Positions 62,201 through 64,000 of a stretch of DNA of 64,000 bases are shown one piece after another. Position 1 is the first letter of the stretch; the number at the start of each line of letters is the position of its first letter. The DNA comes from Siderastrea siderea. Its lineage: Eukaryota; Cnidaria; Anthozoa; Scleractinia; Rhizangiidae. The notes below the pieces were generated by a model. That model was not told the origin of the DNA. It saw only the letters and a program-made list of their open reading frames with translations, and searched no databases. The translations under genes were made by a program, and so were the position numbers. The stretch covers positions 34,005,769 to 34,069,768 of the forward strand of contig OZ034975.1 in NCBI GenBank assembly GCA_964030785.1, in the 5' to 3' direction.

Positions 62201-63881
62201 TATGACGTCATTTGTTTCTCAGTGTTTCACTTAGAAGCGCTAAAACAATAAATTTACTAAAAACTGTACCTGAAGGAATAAAAATACTTTTCTTGGGTAT
62301 AAAGGGCATCTATAATATATTTTTTGAATGCATATTTTTGGAAGACATGAAATTGTGCAGATAAATTTCATATTAGAGATAAAATGGCCTTTTTTACCAG
62401 TTTTTACCAGTTAAGTCCGCCATCTTGGATTTTCACTTTTCTAATTTCACGTTTTCATCAAATTGGAACTAAATTCCTTTTTTAGTGAGCGGTTATTCCT
62501 AAATGAAAATACAAATTCTATTACAAAATAATAAAATAGCAGAGATTTTAAAAAGATGGCTGTCACAAGTCGGTTGCCGAGGCAAAGTCAAGTGTGTTGG
62601 ACACAAGACACTCCACTGCACTGAAAAGCACGTAGCTATGACCATTTGAGCACACCACCTTGTTATTGCATTGTATTTCACCAGTTATTATTTTCCCTAG
62701 CATGTTCGGATTCTGGAAATTTTTACTTTGTGGCCACATGATCGTAAACTGTCTGCGAATAGTCATTGATTATTGAGTCATTCAGATTGACGTACTTGTG
62801 GCAGACTTCAGGGAATGTCTACCGTAAACTGCCAAAGCTCCTTTAAATGCAGTGTTTACCTACAAAAATAATTGAATCTCTGTGGTGCAATCCCTTTACC
62901 CTTCACCGTCACTTTATGATAGCCCAAGCAGAAGGTCTTGCATTATTTCTTGTGTAAAAACCCCTTTCATTCGAACACCACGTAAATACACCAAAGTTTC
63001 TCGTGGCCTGTTGGTGGTATATTAGGTTTTCAAATAGCTGCATTTCTTTCTAGAATCCCATAGCTGTTCATGTAGAGGACTCAACACAGCCCTCAAGAGT
63101 GGTACATTCGGATGACGCTCCAACCTATGCAACCCCAGAAGAAGGAGACTACATGCCACTTCATCCCTCAACTAGAAGCTGGGAAATCAGTCGGGAACAT
63201 GTCAACATTATCAAAGTCATCGGTAAAGGAGCCTTCTCTCAAGTTGCCCAGGCAACGGTACGAAATTTGCGTGGTAGCAAGGAAAGTATCACAGTGGCGG
63301 TAAAGATGCTGAAAGGTAGGATTCTAATTTGTGCCCTTCTATATTCTTTATATGCTCGCATTACGTGCTTTCACGCTCAAGATTGTTTACCATTGTTATT
63401 AGTGTAACATTTAGTGATCATGAACAGACGAAAAGTCAGGATAAGAAGAAAAGGATTTATAAAATGTTTCAGGAATTTTGGTCTAACGGCGTGCGGACTA
63501 TCGTTTTCAAGTGCAAGCTCGCACACTAACTGAACATCTCGACCCAAAATTTTCTTCCAAGGTAAAAACATCGTTCATTAGACATGATCGCCCTACTAAA
63601 TAAGGAAATAAGGAAACACATGAAAGTGTATTTCAAGTATTACGTACTTCAGCTGTATATACAGTGTAGATTAATGAAGCATTAACATTGAACCAGTGTG
63701 AAATTAAACTCCATTAAACTCCTTTACTCCGCGTAAGAGTACATTACTTACTTAAACGTTTTATCCGCAGCGAACGCCCCGGCCTCGGATAGAAAGGACT
63801 TGCTGTCAGAACTTGAGTTAATGAAAAAGCTGAAACCACATCCTCACGTGATCAAGCTGATGGGATGCGTCACAGAGGGCG
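31909..63881 (+). CDS. Ig/FN3 receptor tyrosine kinase, partial (14 exons traced)
   Basis: A single-pass receptor predicted to bind an extracellular ligand and signal by tyrosine phosphorylation. Exons: 31909-32295 (V-like Ig), 50636-50878 (Ig2), 53251-53523 (Ig3), 54153-54404 (Ig4), 55447-55713 (Ig5), 56288-56562 (FN3-1), 58025-58336 (FN3-2), 59405-59689 (FN3-3), 60244-60273 (linker), 60890-61009 (transmembrane), 61131-61149, 61932-61971, 63054-63315 (juxtamembrane and P-loop) and 63771-63881 (helix-C region). All have AG/GT borders. Introns of the ectodomain are phase 1; after the membrane they run 1, 2, 0, 1. The kinase begins WEISREHVNIIKVIGKGAFS with VAVKML carrying the ATP lysine, then DLLSELELMKKL, FGFR-like in wording. 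The signal peptide exon is not found and the gene runs off the window. The assignment of the first Ig exon across an 18.3-kb intron rests on phase match and family resemblance. FN3-1 lacks one base, so this allele or assembly may not encode a full protein. Confidence 0.85.
32296..33628. other. Start of the large intron
   Basis: Contains the promoter-like stretch at 32600-32712 described separately and small ORFs without recognised products. The ORF at 32742-32933 contains TRRKSSSLALENLDPETYDY and lies behind a good polypyrimidine-AG at 32761-32762; its meaning is unknown. Confidence 0.35.
32600..32712 (+). promoter_or_regulatory. Promoter-like segment with CRE-like repeats and TATA box
   Basis: Two tandem copies of GGAATAA-x-TGGGTAATGATGACGT (32603-32626 and 32648-32671) each end in a TGACGT half-site. 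A TATATAAA box follows at about 32680. The arrangement looks like a compact pol II promoter or the U3 of a retroelement. No partner LTR was found. Confidence 0.35.
33633..34225. mobile_element. piggyBac-type MITE, copy 1
   Basis: TTAA on both sides (33629-33632 and 34226-34229) with inverted ends CCCTATTCTGCCTGGG and its near-complement. TTAA duplication plus CCC-starting ends are typical of piggyBac. The interior has G/C runs, several TGACGTCA-like words and no transposase. Confidence 0.8.
34230..36039. other. Intron, no feature recognised
   Basis: AT-rich intronic DNA with a short AT palindrome near 35480-35500. The short ORFs have no recognisable content. Confidence 0.4.
36040..36540. repeat. 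Tandem repeat, about 205-bp unit, ~2.5 copies
   Basis: The words GATAAAATAGCTTTAAA, CTGCTTCGCTTATAG and TATATTTCGTTCTCTAACT recur at roughly 205-bp spacing (near 36077/36281/36491, and 36100/36307/36517). Units are diverged. Intronic. Confidence 0.65.
36770..38150 (+). repeat. Left arm of the long inverted repeat
   Basis: Matches the complement of 47568-48951 with scattered substitutions and small indels (for example, 41 bp more in the left arm up to position 37737). The apparent ORFs in this arm are mirrored in the other arm, but with changed frames, so they are probably not protein genes. Confidence 0.75.
38229..38808. mobile_element. piggyBac-type MITE, copy 2
   Basis: TTAA at 38225-38228 and 38809-38812. 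The ends are CCCTATCTAGACCGGGCC and the complement of CCCTATAATGGGGG. The interior shares TGACGTCACATGACGTC-like words and a similar length with the copy at 33633. Non-autonomous, inserted next to the left arm of the long inverted repeat. Confidence 0.7.
39114..39826. mobile_element. MULE-type MITE with tandem CCGGAACG ends, 9-bp TSD
   Basis: Flanked by perfect direct repeats CTCCGGAAG at 39105-39113 and 39827-39835. The ends are GGCATGTACTTAAACGCCGG and the complement of GGCATGAACTTAAACGCCGG. Terminal arrays of GGAACGCCGG / GTTTAAGTATTCCGG units are followed by unique inverted sequence including GGTAACGTTAATAATG. There is no ORF. The 9-bp duplication fits the Mutator superfamily. Confidence 0.85.
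40180..40520. repeat. Palindromic CATGCCCGGCATG array, left
   Basis: About eight to ten copies of the 13-bp palindrome CATGCCCGGCATG or close variants, usually framed as ATTTCATGCCCGGCATGAAA, separated by GATATCGAG(T/G)CTACTG-type spacers of about 40-60 bp. A second array lies inverted at 46625-46940. Confidence 0.75.
41101..41215. repeat. Repeat with GCGACCACCTCC words
   Basis: CAGTCGAACCTCCCAGTGCG followed by repeated GCGACCACCT units resembles the terminus of a common coral DNA element. A partner end was not located. Confidence 0.4.
41439..41656. mobile_element. Foldback MITE, AGCGACCTTCAGATC ends
   Basis: The left end AGCGACCTTCAGATC followed by ACGAGTACGAGATTGAGTAC and the right end are inverted copies of each other. 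The loop of about 100 bp has no ORF. The flanks are AT-rich (ATAAT / AATAA). Confidence 0.7.
41809..42112. mobile_element. Foldback MITE, AGCCGCGGCTACACGAGC ends
   Basis: About 100-bp inverted arms begin AGCCGCGGCTACACGAGCG and include TTGCGATGGTGATGCGATTT. A second, inner pair (GTGTAGCCACC / GGTGGCTACAC) also folds. No coding capacity. Confidence 0.8.
42343..42699 (-). other. Candidate small antisense spliced exons
   Basis: Minus-strand exon-like segments at 42699-42636 (starting MHPRRKEMLLDVFSLPSRL, donor GTAAGT) and 42459-42343 (acceptor TATACAG, donor GTAAGT) join in a compatible phase and stay open. The second segment reads FAINVFKSGWQMYESHRLC. I do not recognise the protein and could not place a convincing terminal exon. 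It lies inside the large inverted-repeat structure, antisense to the receptor gene. It may be chance. Confidence 0.3.
42700..44887. other. Intron centre, no firm gene
   Basis: GTAAGT-type donors occur near 43070 and 43974 on the plus strand. A short open exon-like stretch behind a polypyrimidine-AG at 44664-44743 reads EERILSEVEILLGGDKKQDK. These cannot be linked into one frame. Confidence 0.3.
44888..45073. mobile_element. MITE, GGTTGTTCGAAAGC ends, copy 2
   Basis: The left end GGGCCCGGTTGTTCGAAAGC and the right end TTGAAACAACCAGGTCC are inverted, matching the element at 31559-31799. Confidence 0.6.
45619..45875. mobile_element. Short relative of the CCCGGGGGG MITE
   Basis: Shares TATAAGCTATATAG, GGGTATGGCTTTTTGG and a GGCAGCACACCCC close with the element at 26079-26607. 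The ends are C/G-rich and inverted. It is about half the length, so an internal deletion is likely. A C run follows the left end. Confidence 0.55.
46625..46940. repeat. Palindromic CATGCC(G/C)GGCATG array, right
   Basis: Eight or more copies of CATGCCGGGCATG or CATGCCCGGCATG, framed by TTTTCATGCCGGGCATGAAA. The sequence beyond (GAAATTTCACTTTCCAA at about 47279) is an inverted match to that beside the left array at 39909, so the two arrays belong to inverted copies of one repeat. Confidence 0.75.
47568..48951 (-). repeat. Right arm of the long inverted repeat
   Basis: Inverted counterpart of 36770-38150. It begins at its outer end with GGGAGACAGCCAC followed by TTAA. The divergence between the arms implies that the structure is old. 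Confidence 0.75.
48956..50635. other. End of the large intron
   Basis: Contains a C run near 49477-49489 and an ATCGAT-rich AT stretch near 49735-49840. No gene. Confidence 0.45.
50636..50878 (+). CDS. Receptor exon: Ig domain 2
   Basis: 243 bp, phase 1-1. The I-set pattern is complete: EGDKVKLNCTADGNPPPT with the B-strand Cys, ITWKKL with the Trp, and DSGGYRCTADNGIGSP with the F-strand Cys. It is compact, at 81 codons. Confidence 0.9.
51016..51521. mobile_element. Foldback element in intron
   Basis: Left AAATTGGACACTGTCAATAG with TTTCGAGCGCTAG, and right CTTTACTGTCCCAATTT with CGCTCGAAACGTC, are inverted over about 75 bp. The middle holds unrelated short ORFs. Confidence 0.65.
51640..51765. 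repeat. AT-rich imperfect palindrome
   Basis: ATCGATAAAAATTGATCATGG on the left half faces CCATGATTTATCGAT on the right half. A small foldback with no ORF. Confidence 0.5.
52608..52817 (-). mobile_element. tRNA-derived SINE
   Basis: On the minus strand the head reads GGATGGCGCGGTGGTGAGAG (A box) and GGGTTCGATTCCCGG (a perfect B box). A body follows with CATATGTGGGTTGAGTTTGT, GGTTTTTCTCCGGGTACTCC and AAAAACCAACATTTCC. This is a familiar coral SINE layout. The tRNA fold is not complete, so it is not a functional tRNA gene. Confidence 0.85.
53251..53523 (+). CDS. Receptor exon: Ig domain 3
   Basis: 273 bp, phase 1-1. QGQNVTLTCNVADAFPP supplies the first Cys and HYGEYKCEAHNAAGDE the second. The C-strand Trp is replaced by Phe in EYKFYLNG. 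Confidence 0.88.
54153..54404 (+). CDS. Receptor exon: Ig domain 4
   Basis: 252 bp, acceptor TTTTCAG, donor GTAAGT, phase 1-1. I-set pattern: SPIYLRCEVSGYPPPVITWK and NDNGTYVCIAENVGVGRAE. Two N-glycosylation sequons (NIT, NET) occur near the start. Confidence 0.9.
55447..55713 (+). CDS. Receptor exon: Ig domain 5
   Basis: 267 bp. The acceptor is chosen as AACAG before 55447 because it gives phase 1 and keeps the frame. The upstream pyrimidine tract is weak. The domain shows GKTVKLTCVADGVPTPVLTW and FGFYTCHAENGVGAAATR. Donor GTAAGT. Confidence 0.85.
56288..56562 (+). CDS. Receptor exon: FN3 domain 1, with 1-bp deletion
   Basis: FN3 signature: SVSVTWSAPDNGGSPITGYR, then after a frame break YTVKVSARN and AAEKKFTT. 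The exon is 275 bp, one short of the 276 that phase 1-1 demands. The break lies at the A run 56472-56476, after which the original frame hits a stop at about 56491. It could be a real null allele, a polymorphism or a sequencing error. Confidence 0.85.
57695..57860. repeat. Imperfect palindrome, possible MITE
   Basis: GTGGCAGGCGCC on the left and GCGCCTGTCAGGC on the right are inverted and continue with GGGGAATCA / TGATTCCCC. The interior is GC-rich, with GCGTTCCGTGCTCGCG. Intronic. Confidence 0.45.
58025..58336 (+). CDS. Receptor exon: FN3 domain 2
   Basis: 312 bp, phase 1-1. EIMIKWNEPQNNGAPITQYT, EWRKMNEI and YEFVVTATNKFGPS fit FN3 strands B-C and F-G. It is very similar to FN3 domain 3, suggesting a tandem exon duplication. 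Confidence 0.9.
59405..59689 (+). CDS. Receptor exon: FN3 domain 3
   Basis: 285 bp, phase 1-1. ITLKWTEPENNGAPITKYSV and YEFVVTATNKYGESLK closely mirror FN3 domain 2. Acceptor TGCACAG, donor GTACAG. Confidence 0.9.
60244..60273 (+). CDS. Receptor exon: 10-codon linker
   Basis: A 30-bp micro-exon, phase 1-1, encoding SPEPPDTQQ between TTCGTAG and GTAGGA. Proline-rich stalk before the membrane. Chosen because it keeps phase; it could be skipped without a frame change. Confidence 0.6.
60890..61009 (+). CDS. Receptor exon: transmembrane segment
   Basis: 120 bp, phase 1-1. AAYITVIILLVIVVLFLLVL is a strongly hydrophobic helix followed by the positive stop-transfer stretch LRRTRSC, giving an outside-N, inside-C orientation. 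Confidence 0.9.
61131..61149 (+). CDS. Receptor exon: 19-bp juxtamembrane micro-exon
   Basis: GNPETNR between an ATTCCAG acceptor and GTAAGT. It enters in phase 1 and leaves in phase 2, which is required by the next exon. This supports that it is real. Confidence 0.6.
61408..61676 (+). repeat. Dispersed repeat with AAGATATGAATTTTATT, copy B
   Basis: Matches copy A at 24526-24745 in opposite orientation: TATCCTCACTAGAG, GATATCGATGAAGTCATTTC, TTTTACACTGTTA, then CGGCGGCACGAAGATATGAA and its inverted partner, closing with TATCCTCT. The inner foldback spans about 61525-61675. Intronic. Confidence 0.7.
61932..61971 (+). CDS. Receptor exon: CxxC juxtamembrane
   Basis: A 40-bp exon entering in phase 2 and leaving in phase 0. 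RNKCPRCGDLVAM contains a C-x-x-C pair. Acceptor GTTTTAG, donor GTAAGT. Confidence 0.6.
63054..63315 (+). CDS. Receptor exon: juxtamembrane tail and kinase P-loop
   Basis: 262 bp, enters in phase 0, leaves in phase 1. Two tyrosines sit in TYATPEEGDYMPL and may be phosphorylation sites. The kinase starts SWEISREHVNIIKVIGKGAF. The loop GKGAFSQV has Ser where most kinases have the third Gly. VAVKML holds the catalytic Lys. Confidence 0.9.
63771..63881 (+). CDS. Receptor exon: kinase helix C region
   Basis: 111 bp, phase 1-1. DRKDLLSELELMKKLKPHPH carries the helix-C Glu that pairs with the catalytic Lys; HVIKLMGCVTEG follows. The activation and catalytic loops lie beyond the window. Confidence 0.9.
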
Positions 63882-64000
63882 GTAATGCAAGATGTTTTTA
63901 TTTTAAATATCTTCTACTTTGCTTGTATGGACACGTGATGCAGTTGTAAAGTTCGAAGTGTTCGAACGCATTGTTGTAACAGACAATACGGGACAGGGTC

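Overview
The window looks like nuclear DNA of an anthozoan cnidarian, most likely a stony coral. It is AT-rich, intron-rich and densely packed with transposon debris. Its only large host gene resembles the Ig/FN3 receptor tyrosine kinases of corals. No bacterial-type operon, rRNA, true tRNA gene or CRISPR array was seen. Family names rest on motif recognition by eye; no database search was run.

Layout: 1-15 kb holds mostly non-coding DNA, a small foldback MITE, a decayed Penelope-like reverse transcriptase (minus strand), a 208-bp tandem duplication and a decayed BEL/Pao Gag-protease (plus strand). 15-21 kb holds a 2.8-kb Mutator-like element with a perfect 9-bp target duplication and a nearby empty-site copy, a tRNA-derived SINE inside it, and a 1.4-kb element ending in tandem ATCATTTGCGG repeats. 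21.1-24.0 kb is a nearly complete Tc1/mariner-type transposon with two convergent, spliced genes: a plus-strand accessory protein (PB1-like plus C-terminal SHOCT-like) and a minus-strand DDE transposase that is broken. A smaller relative carrying only a piece of the accessory gene abuts it, and a third, gene-less relative sits at 31.2-31.5 kb. 25.6-31.8 kb holds a second Penelope-like remnant split by a MITE, SINE pieces, LINE endonuclease fragments and further MITEs.

31.9-63.9 kb carries a plus-strand receptor tyrosine kinase gene, partial at both ends. I trace a V-like Ig exon, four more Ig exons, three FN3 exons, a short linker, a transmembrane exon, juxtamembrane exons, and the first two kinase exons (P-loop, then the helix-C region). 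Every extracellular exon is bounded by phase-1 introns. FN3 exon 1 is one base short in an A run, which breaks the frame. An 18.3-kb intron separates the first two Ig exons and contains a 12.2-kb inverted-repeat structure flanked by TTAA. That structure carries nested MITEs, palindromic CATGCCCGGCATG arrays and a possible small antisense spliced unit.

How parts work together: the receptor is the one cellular system visible, predicted to couple an Ig/FN3 ectodomain to a cytoplasmic tyrosine kinase. The rest is mobile DNA. The best candidate for something poorly described is the two-gene Tc1/mariner family with its accessory protein.
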